Assembly: GCF_009728835.1 (NCBI RefSeq)
Contig: NZ_CP033455.1
Span: 558,001-622,000 of the forward strand
DNA: 64,000 nucleotides
Source of the DNA: Ehrlichia ruminantium
Lineage (GTDB): Bacteria; Pseudomonadota; Alphaproteobacteria; Rickettsiales; Anaplasmataceae
Direction of reading: 5' to 3'
Part shown: piece after piece, positions 19,104 through 29,482 of the stretch
Numbering within the stretch: the first letter of the stretch is position 1
Layout of the letters: each line of letters begins with the position of its first letter
Program-made: the position numbers and the translations under genes
The notes under the pieces: model-generated
Seen by the model: only the letters and a program-made list of their open reading frames with translations
What the model was told of the DNA's origin: nothing
Database searches by the model: none

Positions 19104-19731
19104 GAAATACTAACTTTAATTAGCTAAGTGTAGAGGGAATATCATATATAAACTTAATAGTCAATGTTAATGCTTATGTGTAATGTTAAATAATATGGTT
19201 TAGTAATATTAATGTTTAGCTTGCTAGTTTGAATGATTGAGTATGATTTTTACTTATTATTTATTTAGATAAGTGTATTTATATATGTTATACATGAAAG
19301 CTTTCCTGAATGGAACTGTAGTATTATGCTGTGTTACAGTTTTGATTTTACTTATGTTGTGTAGTTCTTGTAATAATTAAAGTTTAATAGTTAATAATTA
19401 GTTTAGGGATATTTTCAGTAATATTGAATTTATGTAATTGTCTAAAGTATAAATGAAGTAAAAGGAGTAAAAGCATTATAGAAATAAGTAACGCATTTTT
19501 TTTAATAACTTATCAGATGCACATTGCTAGATAATTTTATTAGTAAGTGTATATTGATGATAAAATAACATGTTTATAATCAAGAAAGCTAATCAATTAG
19601 TATAGTATATAAGTACATATATATATTATCGTTATACTTTTTATTCTGTTTTTAAAATTTAGTATATCATCTGTCAGATGACAAAAAAGTAATATTTTTG
19701 TCTACTTTGCTTTGTTAGGATATAAAAGATA
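19104..19731. other. Intergenic region proS/amidotransferase gene
   Basis: About 630 bp between proS and the convergent-side hairpin of the next minus-strand gene. It contains the small lipoprotein-like frame at 19294 and a short dyad (TCATCTG-T-CAGATGA near 19669-19683). Otherwise nothing is seen. Confidence 0.45.
19294..19380 (+). CDS. Possible 28-residue lipoprotein-like peptide
   Basis: A small frame starting at ATG 19294 (or ATG 19285) encodes a basic start (MKAFLNG), a hydrophobic stretch of about 16 residues (VVLCCVTVLILLMLC) and ends SSCNN. This looks like a lipoprotein signal peptide with the last cysteine as acylation site and almost no mature part, comparable in form to entericidin or VirB7-type small lipoproteins. 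The ribosome binding site is poor and the frame is short, so it may be chance. It is the only such frame noticed in the plain gaps. Confidence 0.3.
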   Translation: MKAFLNGTVVLCCVTVLILLMLCSSCNN

Positions 19732-19766
19732 CTACTAAGTTATACTAGTACTGTATAACTTAGTAG
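19732..19766 (-). terminator. Terminator of the amidotransferase-like gene
   Basis: A perfect 14-bp inverted repeat: CTACTAAGTTATAC at 19732-19745 and GTATAACTTAGTAG at 19753-19766, loop of 7. It lies 20 bp after the minus-strand stop at 19786 and is followed on that strand by TATCTTTTAT. The U tract is interrupted, but position and stem are convincing. Confidence 0.62.
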
Positions 19767-19785
19767 CAAAAGTTGTTGCATTATA

Positions 19786-20763
19786 TTATTTTCTATAAAG
19801 AAAGTCATTTATAATAGCAAGTGCTGACAATGTTGCTTCGTGTTTTTTTGTTCCCTTATTATCTTGTGTATTATTTTCTTCTTTATTAGAAAGTGTCATA
19901 GCATTGATTGCTAATGCTTCTGGATGATCCTGGAACAAAATATTACCATGTTTATCTTCGATTACTTCGATAATACCGTCGTCAGAGAATCCAACTATTT
20001 TATAACCTAAAGATTCTATTTTGCTGACATTTTCAGGACTGTTGTTTACTACACCTCCATGTGCGTCAGGGAAATATATTGAAATCCAGCCATTGTCATC
20101 TGGTTTAATATATTTTGCAACAATACTTGACAGCCTACTACCAGGTGCAACTCGCAATCTGTGAAGACCTACATCTTTTTTATGAGGATCAGGCATTGAT
20201 ATAGAATGTGCTGCTATTGCTTCTTTAGATTTAACAATCTTTTTTACCCTAATAACTTCTACTCCTACAGCATGCATTATACCTTGTAATCCACCACAAA
20301 CTCCTATTAAGTGAATTTTAGGATTATCTTCAACTATTTTAACTATTGCATTTGTAACAAGTTGTCTATTTGGTGTGGGTGGAAATGGCTCGGTATCTAC
20401 ATTGTAATAGTTTCCAGGAATAAATATTCTATTGATTTTATTTTTCTCTATAAAAGAAAGCACAGCTTGCTGAATTTTACCTGATTCTATTTTTTCTAAA
20501 AGTGAAATATCATTTTTAGCTTCCTCTAGAGACTCACTTTTTATTTTTTTAAAGTCTACTATGGTATTGTAATCAAGTAATACAACTTTTGCACCTAATT
20601 TCTCTAGCATTTCAGCTATATTATCTGAAAATGTTAATTCATTAGGATATGTTTCTTCTGCTGTACGTACGAAGCCTACAACTATTTCATCAGATAAAGC
20701 TGCATGTGTTTGAGTTGTAGACATGAACAGCAACAAAAGTAATAATGGTATTAAGTAACGCAT
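19786..20763 (-). CDS. Exported class I glutamine amidotransferase-like protein
   Basis: A 325-residue protein with an N-terminal signal peptide (MRYLIPLLLLLLFMSTTQTHA, cleavage after about residue 21). The remainder has the peptidase C26 fold pattern: GVCGGLQG gives nucleophile Cys156 in the GxCxGxQ elbow, and FQDHPEA gives His280 and Glu282 of the triad; DAHGGVVNN near 234-242 resembles the conserved SxHxQ region. The family includes gamma-glutamyl-GABA hydrolases and other soluble amidases; an exported version would act on a glutamine or gamma-glutamyl substrate in the periplasm or outside. It lies just downstream of tRNA-Phe on the same strand. An AACCTCC (ribosome binding site AGGAGGTT-like) precedes the start closely. 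Confidence 0.75.
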   Translation of the reverse strand: MRYLIPLLLLLLFMSTTQTHAALSDEIVVGFVRTAEETYPNELTFSDNIAEMLEKLGAKVVLLDYNTIVDFKKIKSESLEEAKNDISLLEKIESGKIQQAVLSFIEKNKINRIFIPGNYYNVDTEPFPPTPNRQLVTNAIVKIVEDNPKIHLIGVCGGLQGIMHAVGVEVIRVKKIVKSKEAIAAHSISMPDPHKKDVGLHRLRVAPGSRLSSIVAKYIKPDDNGWISIYFPDAHGGVVNNSPENVSKIESLGYKIVGFSDDGIIEVIEDKHGNILFQDHPEALAINAMTLSNKEENNTQDNKGTKKHEATLSALAIINDFLYRK

Positions 20764-20814
20764 CTAACCTCCAAAAAATTAGATAAATTATTTACATAGG
20801 AAATATGTTATAAG

Positions 20815-20887
20815 TGGCCTGAGTTGGAATCGAACCAACGACACAAGGATTTTCAGTCCTTTGCTCTACCGACTGAGCTATCAAGCC
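20815..20887 (-). tRNA. tRNA-Phe (GAA)
   Basis: A 73-nt cloverleaf on the minus strand with acceptor stem GGCTTGA/TCAGGCC (one G-U pair), anticodon loop CTGAAAA (GAA) and T-arm GGTTCGATTCC. CCA is not encoded. It lies 52 bp upstream of the amidotransferase-like gene. Confidence 0.96.
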
Positions 20888-21058
20888 AAATATACTATCA
20901 ATAAACATTAAATAAACATTGTACTACAAGAATTGTTTATTTTTATAATATAATGCTAAAAACTTATATATTATAAATACAAATCATTCAAGAAAAATAT
21001 AATGTTAAATTAGTATCATATTATGATATAATAATATTTTATGAAATTAGTGATTTAA

Positions 21059-21556
21059 GTGAAAATAGGTGTGTATCCTGGCACTTTTGATCCTATTACT
21101 TTTGGTCATATTGATATTATTAAAAGGGCTTGTAACCTAGTTGATAGGTTGATAATAGGTGTTGCTAGAAGTTGTACAAAAAAGACAATTTTTTCTGCTG
21201 AAGTTCGTGCAGAATTAATTAGGCATGAAATGAAATTGCTTAATATGATGGTTGATACTGTGATTTTTGATGGATTATTAGTGTATTTTGCACAAAAGAA
21301 TAATGCATCTGTTATTATTAGGGGGTTAAGAGCTGTTTCTGATTTTGATTACGAATTTCAGATGAGTTGGGTAAATTATAAACTTAAACCACAAATTGAA
21401 ACAATTTTCTTACCAGCTGCAGAGGATACCCAATTTATTTCATCAACTTTTGTGAAAGAAATAGCACGTCTTAGGGGTGATGTGAGTGTTTTTGTATCTG
21501 CAAATGTTGAACAGCATTTAAAAGATTTTTTCCATACTAGTGAAGGAAAAATTTGA
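21059..21556 (+). CDS. coaD: Phosphopantetheine adenylyltransferase
   Basis: A 165-residue nucleotidyltransferase that makes dephospho-CoA from phosphopantetheine and ATP, the next-to-last step of CoA synthesis. The start GVYPGTFDPITFGHIDII contains the T/HxGH ATP-binding motif (TFGH). IIRGLRAVSDFDYEFQM and the late EDTQFISSTFVKEIARLRGD are family signatures. Translation begins with GTG at 21059, the only start in register with the family N-terminus (MKIGVYPG). It stands alone. Confidence 0.96.
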   Translation: MKIGVYPGTFDPITFGHIDIIKRACNLVDRLIIGVARSCTKKTIFSAEVRAELIRHEMKLLNMMVDTVIFDGLLVYFAQKNNASVIIRGLRAVSDFDYEFQMSWVNYKLKPQIETIFLPAAEDTQFISSTFVKEIARLRGDVSVFVSANVEQHLKDFFHTSEGKI

Positions 21557-23271
21557 ACTTACTTTATTAGTATTTATGTATTTTCAAATAAGTAGATATA
21601 TCGGTTAAAATACATAGTATATTTACTATAAATACATAATGTGACTTAGTTAAATATTTTGTTTATTATGACATATTGCAGGAATCAAGTTTATAAATTG
21701 TTTATAACACGGGTAACATTGATGTTATATAATCAATATTTTATAGAAGGCTTACACGTCAAATAAATAAGTTGAATTTCATCCTCAAAATTTACAAAAT
21801 ATTATAGGTGAAGATAATTGCCATTGTTAAGAAATGTTATTAATTGTTGTCGTTTTCATAGAGGAGTATTTCTTACATCAATGCAAATTATTAATAAACT
21901 AATGATTTGCTACTTCTTAAAAACAACTCTTGTGTTATTGATAATGTTTATGTTTTCTCTTTTTAATTCAGGTAATATCATTAATTATACACTTAATACA
22001 AATAGCTATGTGGACTCTCATATCCTTTTCAACATTATAAACAGCAATTTGTTAAAATAATATACACTTAATAACATTATCAGTAACACATAAAGTGTAC
22101 CATATTACAATTTTGACAACAAACATTGAAGTTGTGAATATTTAACAGCGTTTTTTGTTATTTTGATTGTGTGAATTGTAAAATTATATTAGCTCTGTAT
22201 CATATCAGCAGATGGTTAATGTAATTTGCACAAAAGTGATTACAAAAGCTTTTTAGTTCGTGGGACTTTAAATTGAATTGTTGATTAACGTAGTACATAA
22301 ATCATACTGTTATAAAGAGATAATGATATATTCCATAATATTTTGTAGTATATGTAAATGTGTTTATGTAGGGCTATCTTATAAATATAGTCTAACAATT
22401 TATATGTATTATATAATTTTTATATGAAAGTAGAGTAATTTTGTTGATTTGCTACAATGTATGTACATGTGAGTTTTAGATAAATTTCTATTAAAGTAAC
22501 TATAATGTTAAGGGTAATAATGTGGTGTCATATTTTGTAGGGTTAAGTACTTTAGAAAATAATATATACTGATTTTGTTTTTATTATCAGATATTGAGTG
22601 ATTGATCAGAAATTTGATTGTAGTTGGAACAAAAGAAGCAGTATTGATATCTCTTTATTTATAAATGTTTATAAGAAGATAAAATATATTAAATAATCAT
22701 AATTCTATTGATATTCTTAGGTAATTTGATTACAATCTTTATTGTATGATAGTTATGTAGTATTCTAAAATATTTGTCGATTATTGTAAGTATATCTTTA
22801 CAAACATAGTTATAGAGAAAGATATTCTCTATTCAAAAGTTTGGTTATGTATTACACATATGAAATGTTGTGTAAATTGTTAATTTAATAATTTTAACAG
22901 AAAAATAAGTTACTTTATTATTATCAAATGTATTTAATGATTTATCAGTTTTGATTTATAGTACTTCAGTTATTGTTTATCATATATATTGTTATGATAT
23001 ATGACTTAATAAATTGATTTTTATTATTTATGCAGTTTTGTAAACAGAATATATGTTAATCTAAAGCATAGTTATGTTATATGTTTACAGCAATAAACAG
23101 GCTACAGTTTTGGAAACTCTTAATAATGTTATGGGTTATACGAAAACTACATATGATACTATAAACTTTTTTATAAAATTATATGAATGAAAAATGCTAT
23201 ACTATATTCTTTATAAAGCACTATTAAAACATAATAAGTTTGCATATCATAAATTGTAGAACACTAAAGAT
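21557..23271. other. Long intergenic region coaD/trxB
   Basis: About 1.7 kb. One weak frame on the plus strand (21818-22060 from TTG, or 21881 from ATG) would encode a peptide with a single hydrophobic segment around YFLKTTLVLLIMFMFSLF. An AGGAG lies about 14 bp upstream of the ATG. I cannot support it as a gene. No repeat or RNA gene is seen in the rest. Confidence 0.4.
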
Positions 23272-24225
23272 TCACTTTTCAGATAAAAACTTTGTAGCTT
23301 CTATTGCTGCCATACATCCTGAACCTGCTGCAACAACAGCTTGTCTATATATTTTATCTTGTACGTCACCTGCAGCAAAAATTCCTGGACAACTAGTTGC
23401 TGTACTATTGGGATTAGTGATAATATACCCTTCCTCATCTAAGTTTATTATGTTGATATTATTTTGATTTGTTAGCATTTTGGTATTTGGAGTGTGCCCT
23501 ATAGCAATAAAAACTCCTTTTACTGGGATAGTACTAATGCTTCCGGATGTGGATTCTAACATTAGTTCTTCAACAGTACCAGTTTCTTTATTGCCTAGTA
23601 TTTCTTTAACAACACTGTTCCATATCACTTGTATTTTTTTATTATTGAATAGTCTTTCTTGTAATATAGGTTCAGCACGTAATTTATCACGTCTATGTAT
23701 TAAGAATACTTTTGTTGCGTGTCTTGTTAAGTATAGTGCCTCTTCTACAGCAGTATTACCTCCCCCTACTACAGCAACATCACTTCCACTAAAAAACACT
23801 CCATCACATGTAGCACATGCTGAAACTCCTTTGCCTTTAAAAACTTCTTCACTTTCTATGTTCAACCACTTTGCTTGAGCTCCAGTAGCAATGATAATAG
23901 TATCTGCAATATAATGGTCATTAAATATTCCTATACATTGAAATGGATATACGTCTGTACGTATCTCTTTAATCTCATCAGAAATGATTTGAGCTCCAGA
24001 GTTATGAGCCTGTTGTTTCATTTGTTCCATAAGTTCTGGTCCTTGTACTGCATGTGCAAAACCTGGAAAATTTTCTACATCACTGGTAATTGTGAGCTGT
24101 CCTCCAGGACACATTCCAGTGATTAATATGGGTTGCAGGTTTGCACGAGCAGCATATATAGCAGCAGTACATCCTGCTGCTCCTGAACCTAAAATTAAAA
24201 CTTTTGTCTTATATGTTTGTGTCAT
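23272..24225 (-). CDS. trxB: Thioredoxin reductase
   Basis: A 317-residue FAD flavoprotein that uses NADPH to reduce thioredoxin. The N-terminal FAD site is LGSGAAGCTAAIYAARA, the redox-active pair is Cys137 and Cys140 in CATCDG, the NADPH-binding motif is VVGGGNTAVEEALYL, followed by FLIHRRDKLRAE. The FAD-contact motif near the C-terminus is IFAAGDVQD. Length is normal. Its ATG directly follows the TAA of the upstream peroxiredoxin gene (AAG-TAA-ATG), so both are one transcriptional unit for peroxide detoxification. Confidence 0.96.
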   Translation of the reverse strand: MTQTYKTKVLILGSGAAGCTAAIYAARANLQPILITGMCPGGQLTITSDVENFPGFAHAVQGPELMEQMKQQAHNSGAQIISDEIKEIRTDVYPFQCIGIFNDHYIADTIIIATGAQAKWLNIESEEVFKGKGVSACATCDGVFFSGSDVAVVGGGNTAVEEALYLTRHATKVFLIHRRDKLRAEPILQERLFNNKKIQVIWNSVVKEILGNKETGTVEELMLESTSGSISTIPVKGVFIAIGHTPNTKMLTNQNNINIINLDEEGYIITNPNSTATSCPGIFAAGDVQDKIYRQAVVAAGSGCMAAIEATKFLSEK

Positions 24226-24843
24226 TTACTTATCCATCATGCTTTTTTCAAGGTTATCTATGTGTGATTTTAGGTAATCTTCAATACCATGTTGGGATGC
24301 TTCCATTGCTGGATCTCCTTTTATCCATCCAGCAGGACACACTTCTCCATGAATTTGATGATGTTTTATTGCATCTATAATTCTTAGTAGTTCATCTACA
24401 TTTCTTCCAATAGGTAAATCATTAATTGATTGATGTCTTACAATAAAATGGTCATCTATAACAAATGTTGCTCTTAATGCAATACTATTATTGTATAACA
24501 CTCCGTAGTTGTTAGATATTGAATGTGAATCATCTGCAATTAATGGAAAGCTAATTTTATCTATTCCGCCCTTATTTATACTGATATTACGCCAATGACT
24601 ATGGCAAAACTCTGAATCTGTACTGATACCTATAATCTCAGTATTTTTTTCCATAAACTGTGGTATTCTGTTGTGTAATGAAATTATTTCTGTCGGACAT
24701 ACAAATGTAAAATCACGTGGATAGAAAAATAAAATAGCACATTTGCCACTAATATATTGTTTTAAGTTGAGTTCACATATTTTGTCATCTGGCATTACAG
24801 CTTTTGCTGTAAAATCGATAGCTTGTTGTGTAATGAGATTCAT
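24226..24843 (-). CDS. 2-Cys peroxiredoxin (AhpC/TSA family)
   Basis: A 205-residue typical 2-Cys peroxiredoxin that reduces hydrogen peroxide and organic peroxides. The peroxidatic Cys49 lies in YPRDFTFVCPTEI and the resolving Cys169 in HGEVCPAGW; both are in place. ALRATFVIDD is also typical. It is first in a two-gene operon with trxB, which suggests electrons flow NADPH-TrxB-thioredoxin-peroxiredoxin. No OxyR-like site can be recognised upstream. The gene diverges from aspC across 378 bp. Confidence 0.93.
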   Translation of the reverse strand: MNLITQQAIDFTAKAVMPDDKICELNLKQYISGKCAILFFYPRDFTFVCPTEIISLHNRIPQFMEKNTEIIGISTDSEFCHSHWRNISINKGGIDKISFPLIADDSHSISNNYGVLYNNSIALRATFVIDDHFIVRHQSINDLPIGRNVDELLRIIDAIKHHQIHGEVCPAGWIKGDPAMEASQHGIEDYLKSHIDNLEKSMMDK

Positions 24844-25221
24844 AAAATTACCTAGTTAGTTTAAAATGAGCAATGGTCATAAAATATTAAATACTACAAT
24901 TACATACTTTTGTAATTATATTTATTACATATTTTATATTAACGTTATACCTCACAATAGCTTTGTGTATTAAAAGTATAACCTTATACGCTATTACATA
25001 TAGCTTATTTTATTGTAAAATAAAGTAATTTTTGTGGTAATAATTTATCTATGATTTTTCTGTAAATAATTATGATATAAAATATGTCTCTTTGGGAATG
25101 AAAATTTCATTGTACTAATTTTTTATAAGTGTATGGTAATTCAATAAGTAAATAATAATATTGAATATTGGTTAAAGTGTATATAGAATACACATATTAT
25201 TAAAAAATTACTCAGGTAATT
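24844..25221. promoter_or_regulatory. Divergent promoter region prx / aspC
   Basis: A 378-bp AT-rich gap between two divergent genes. It must hold both promoters. TATAAT-like sequences are many and no unique pair can be assigned. No dyad stands out. Confidence 0.35.
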
Positions 25222-26424
25222 ATGTCATTTCTAGCTAAAAGGATGGGTTGTATTCAGCCTTCTCCTACTCTTGAGATTGCAAGTCAGGCTCAAAAGTTAA
25301 AAATGTCGGGGAGAGATATTATTTCGTTAAGTGCTGGAGAACCGGATTTTGATACACCAGAACATATAAAACAAGCAGCTATTAATGCTCTTAATTTAGG
25401 TAAAACTAAGTATACGGCAGTTGATGGAATTATTGAGTTGAAGAAAGCTATTATTAGTCGTTTAAAACAGGATCATAATTTAATGTATGATGTTAATCAG
25501 ATTTCTGTTGGTAATGGAGCTAAACAATGTATTTATAATTTATTTATGTCTACATTAAATGATGGTGATGAGGTAATAATACCAGCTCCTTACTGGGTAT
25601 CTTATCCTGATATTGTTAAGATAGCTGGTGGTAATCCTGTAATTGTTGACTGTGGTAATACATCTAAATTAACTGCTGATTTACTTGAGAGTGTAATTAC
25701 TGAAAAAACTAAATGGTTGATTCTTAATTCTCCAAATAATCCTACTGGTTTAGTATATACATATGATGAACTAAAAGATATTGCTCAAGTTTTATTAAAA
25801 TATCGTAATGTTCATGTAATGACTGACGATATATATTCAAAGATAGTATATGATGATGTTGAATTTTTTACTATTGCGCAGGTAGAGCCAGATTTGTATA
25901 GTAGGGTGTTTTTGGTGAATGGAGTGTCAAAAGCATATGCTATGACAGGATGGAGAATTGGGTATATTGCTGGTGCTGCGGAAGTTATAAAAGCGATTTC
26001 TGTTATACAGTCTCAAAGTACAACGAATCCTAATAGCATAGCGCAGTTTGCTGCAGTAGAGGCTTTGACTGGTGATCAGGAATTTTTGAAAGAAAGAAAT
26101 AATATATTTATGGCACGGCGTGATATGATGCTAGACATGATTAATAATACGTCACTTTTGTTTGTTGAGAAGCCTCATGGCGCATTTTATGTGTTTATTT
26201 CTTGTAAGGAAGCAATAGGTAAAACTACCAAAAGTGGTTTTTGCATAACAAGTGCTATGGATTTTACTAAGTATTTATTGGAAGATTATAATGTTGCTGT
26301 AGTACCAGGTGAGGCATTTGGGGTTCAGGGATTTTTTAGGGTATCATATGCTACTTCTACTAAAGATGTATCTGAAGCATGTAATCGTATCTTAACAGCA
26401 TGTAATAAATTGTTAGATAGATAA
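25222..26424 (+). CDS. aspC: Aspartate aminotransferase (class I, Ib subgroup)
   Basis: A 400-residue PLP enzyme that exchanges amino groups between aspartate and 2-oxoglutarate. LSAGEPDFDTPEHI, NSPNNPTG and DDIYSKI (Asp203, Tyr205 region) bind the cofactor. The PLP-Lys is Lys237 in VNGVSKAYAMTGWRIG. Arg373 in FFRVSYA binds the substrate carboxylate. The pattern is that of the Rickettsiales/Rhizobium-type subgroup Ib, some of whose members also act on prephenate. It stands alone. Confidence 0.93.
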   Translation: MSFLAKRMGCIQPSPTLEIASQAQKLKMSGRDIISLSAGEPDFDTPEHIKQAAINALNLGKTKYTAVDGIIELKKAIISRLKQDHNLMYDVNQISVGNGAKQCIYNLFMSTLNDGDEVIIPAPYWVSYPDIVKIAGGNPVIVDCGNTSKLTADLLESVITEKTKWLILNSPNNPTGLVYTYDELKDIAQVLLKYRNVHVMTDDIYSKIVYDDVEFFTIAQVEPDLYSRVFLVNGVSKAYAMTGWRIGYIAGAAEVIKAISVIQSQSTTNPNSIAQFAAVEALTGDQEFLKERNNIFMARRDMMLDMINNTSLLFVEKPHGAFYVFISCKEAIGKTTKSGFCITSAMDFTKYLLEDYNVAVVPGEAFGVQGFFRVSYATSTKDVSEACNRILTACNKLLDR

Positions 26425-27589
26425 GTATGTATTAAGTAGTAGAAAGCATATTTCTATATGGTAAGCTTTTGCTAGTTAATGAAGTAGAATTCTCTGTTTA
26501 ATATGTTGATCTGTAAGTATTTTAGTGTCTGTTGAGGGATATTATTATATGTATGCAGATACTTGTTTATGTAGTTTTAGTACTCTTATATGTTGTGGTA
26601 GTGATTTTGTAAGTGTTTTGTAGGTTATAAGTAAGTATCTATATTACTTATGAAGTTTATTATATAATAGCGTAATTTATAGTAATTAAGAAGTAATCTG
26701 TTTAAATGTAGGATTATTAAAATTATTGTAACAAATATGTTGTACAATACATATGCTGATGGAAATATTAAATATAATTTATCATTATAGGTGGTACTGT
26801 ATTTAAGCATATATATTGGTGTTATTATATTCCTTTATATTAAGAATATTAGTGAAGAATTAAAAAATAAGTTATTCTTTGGAAGATAAGAAAAGTTGAT
26901 ATAGTAAAGAATTATTATTTAACAAGATTGATGTTTAATAGTGATATATACAATCCCAGTGCTTTAAGAGCTATGTACTGGTATCTAGTAATGGCAATAC
27001 TTACAAATAGATTAGTAATTGATGGATGTAACATAAAGGTATCTTACTATAATAAAATTATTATAGGTATCAGTAATATGTTATGTCTCAATGAGAATTT
27101 AATTACTAAATAATTTTTAGGTTATTTTATCTTCTAAGTATTGGCGAGACTTTTATACATTATAGTAGCAATCAAAAATTCTTCTATATCAATTTGTAAG
27201 TTAACTTTAAATATTGTAATACTTATAGTTAATAATATTTTGTTTTATAATATATTATTTATTTTTAAGTATAAGAAAGCTTATGAACTGAGAATAATTT
27301 ATATGATTGTTATATCATTATGGTATATGGTTTGTACAGTAATAGATTAACATCTTATAATTGATATTTAAAGTTGATATATTATAGGTATAAACTGTTT
27401 TTTTAGGTTTAATTGTCAACCTACTATGGAAGTAATATTTTTTATTTAATTGTTAAAGAGCTATTGATGTAATATGAAGTACTATTTATAAAATGTCAAT
27501 TGATAGTATTATATGCTGATTCGTTACCTAGATTCTTTAACAACATATCCATATCTTACTAAAAAACTTTATATAATATTACTATACAA
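26425..27589. other. Intergenic region aspC/ppiD
   Basis: About 1.17 kb between convergent genes. Short frames (26625-26810 minus, 26928-27113 plus, 27141-27350 plus) encode low-complexity hydrophobic peptides with poor starts; the one at 26931 (MFNSDIYNPSALRAMYWYLV) reads most like protein but has no recognisable family. I see no repeat or RNA gene. Confidence 0.4.
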
Positions 27590-29482
27590 CTATTCTATAC
27601 TATCAATTAAATTTCTATTAACTTTTACTGAATATTTTTTTATTAGATATGCTATTAGCTGATTTTTTAAAGATTCTATATTATTATTACTGAGCTTTTC
27701 TTGTATATTTTTCAAGTCTACATTACTTATTTGTTCTGGATTTGTTATGTCTTTAAGTACAGCTATAAGCATTTTTTGTTTAGCAGGATCTTGCTCATCG
27801 TGATAGTTTTTGCTAATTTCTCCTTTTTTTAAGCTGAAAATTTCATTCACTAAACTGGTAGGATAATTCTGACCTGGATTATCTATAGAAGCTATATTAT
27901 TCCTATATACTACTTGGTTAGGCTTTAATGATACACCATCAATGTTTTTGATATCTATTCCTGATTTAAGTTTTATTACTATATCTTGTGTAAGCTTAGA
28001 TAACTTCTGATTCTTAAAGTTATTTTGCCATTCATCTACTAATTCTTGTTTGCTTTCGTCAAAAGTTTTTTCTCTAGCTTGATCAATTTTAGTCACTCTT
28101 GCACTGAAGAAATAATCCTCGTTATTAGTGAAGTTAGAGGTTTGATTTAATTGTAATGCAAAACCAGTAAGTATTATTGAGCTAGGATTTGCTTCTGATA
28201 TATTGACTTTTTTACCAGATAAGTTATGTCCTGATGTATCAGTTGTAATAGTTTTGATGTGTAAGTTGTATAACTCTGCTATTTCTTTAATAGACGTGCC
28301 GTTGTTAATTTTGTCATTGATAATTTGAACTTCTGCAAGTAATAGGTCGATAGCCTTTTTCTTTTTAATACTTTGACTTATTTTTTGAGTTAAATCTTGT
28401 AAATCATGTTCTGATATTTTATGAATGCTTGTTACTTTTATTATATGCCATCCAAACATACTATGTAATATAGGGCTTACTTCTCCTTCTTTTAATGAAA
28501 AAACCTGGGTTCTTATATTGTCAGGGAGGGTATTTTTTGTAATATTTTTTAATGTTACATTTTCCAAAGTAGTATGAGCAATATCTGTTATTACACTATC
28601 AAAAGTTTTGCCATTATTGAGTGCGTTTAATGCATTTTCAGCATCATCTTTAGTGCTAAACACTAAGTTTAATATGTCTATTTGGTTATCTAATCCTTCA
28701 GTTTTTATTTCATTTTCTATCTCTTCTTGTGTGACAGTTACTTTTGTCATGAAATTTTCGTGATTCATAGTAACGTATTCTATGTCACGAATTTCTGGAA
28801 AAATTAGCTGACCATTTTTGCGCTTTTCTTCATATAAATTTTTAAGTTCTTCAATACTAGGAATAGGGATATTATTTATTGCAGGTGATATTTCAATGAT
28901 ATCTACAGTACGAGATTGATGTAAATTCTGTAAGATTTTTGTTACCAGATCCGGATGATACTGTAGATAGCTACTTTGTGGTCCACCAAATAAGCAACTC
29001 ATTACTATAGAGATAGGAAAGGCCTGTTCTAACTTGCTAATGTATAACCTTTCTGTTAGTCCTGCATTTGATAGACCCTTATTGAATTTATTCTTATCGA
29101 AATTTCCATTATCATCTTGAAAATATTTTATATTTTTTATGAAGTTTATTACACTTTCTTCACCCACTTTAAGGTTTAATGAATTGGCAAATTTTATAAG
29201 TACCTTATTTTCAATCAGCTTGTTTAATACGGAATGTTTTATGTTAAACTGAATAATTTGTTCAGGTGTTAAAGGTCTATTAAGGAGTTGTTGTATATAT
29301 CTTAACTCATCATGGTAAGCACTTGTAAAATCTTCTACTGATAATTTTTCTTGGCCAATTTTTGCAACATATTGTTTATTGCTAAAATGGTTGGAAAATA
29401 ACGGTACTCCTAGTGATACGGATACTAAAGAGCATATTAAAACTATAAGAAGTAACTTTGCAAAAAAGGCCTTGGATTTCAT
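27590..29482 (-). CDS. ppiD: Periplasmic folding factor PpiD (parvulin PPIase)
   Basis: A 630-residue protein anchored by an N-terminal helix (about 8-27, LLLIVLICSLVSVSLGVPLF). A SurA/PpiD-like N-terminal chaperone region follows (LTPEQIIQFNIKHSVLNKLIENKVLIKFAN). A parvulin domain lies around 245-355 with VSPILHSMFGWHIIKVTSI; a second, decayed parvulin-like part lies around 510-580 (GEISKNY). It assists folding of outer membrane and secreted proteins at the outer face of the inner membrane. Length is near the usual 620-630. The gene lies 285 bp downstream of tsaB on the same strand. Confidence 0.88.
   Translation of the reverse strand: MKSKAFFAKLLLIVLICSLVSVSLGVPLFSNHFSNKQYVAKIGQEKLSVEDFTSAYHDELRYIQQLLNRPLTPEQIIQFNIKHSVLNKLIENKVLIKFANSLNLKVGEESVINFIKNIKYFQDDNGNFDKNKFNKGLSNAGLTERLYISKLEQAFPISIVMSCLFGGPQSSYLQYHPDLVTKILQNLHQSRTVDIIEISPAINNIPIPSIEELKNLYEEKRKNGQLIFPEIRDIEYVTMNHENFMTKVTVTQEEIENEIKTEGLDNQIDILNLVFSTKDDAENALNALNNGKTFDSVITDIAHTTLENVTLKNITKNTLPDNIRTQVFSLKEGEVSPILHSMFGWHIIKVTSIHKISEHDLQDLTQKISQSIKKKKAIDLLLAEVQIINDKINNGTSIKEIAELYNLHIKTITTDTSGHNLSGKKVNISEANPSSIILTGFALQLNQTSNFTNNEDYFFSARVTKIDQAREKTFDESKQELVDEWQNNFKNQKLSKLTQDIVIKLKSGIDIKNIDGVSLKPNQVVYRNNIASIDNPGQNYPTSLVNEIFSLKKGEISKNYHDEQDPAKQKMLIAVLKDITNPEQISNVDLKNIQEKLSNNNIESLKNQLIAYLIKKYSVKVNRNLIDSIE

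Noticed and set aside
21818-22060. 80-codon plus-strand frame with one hydrophobic segment
   Set aside because: TTG start or a poorly spaced AGGAG before the ATG at 21881, low complexity, no family.
23480-23878. 132-codon plus-strand frame
   Set aside because: It is the antisense shadow of trxB.
26928-27350. Two small plus-strand frames between aspC and ppiD
   Set aside because: Short, low-complexity, without ribosome binding sites or recognisable family.
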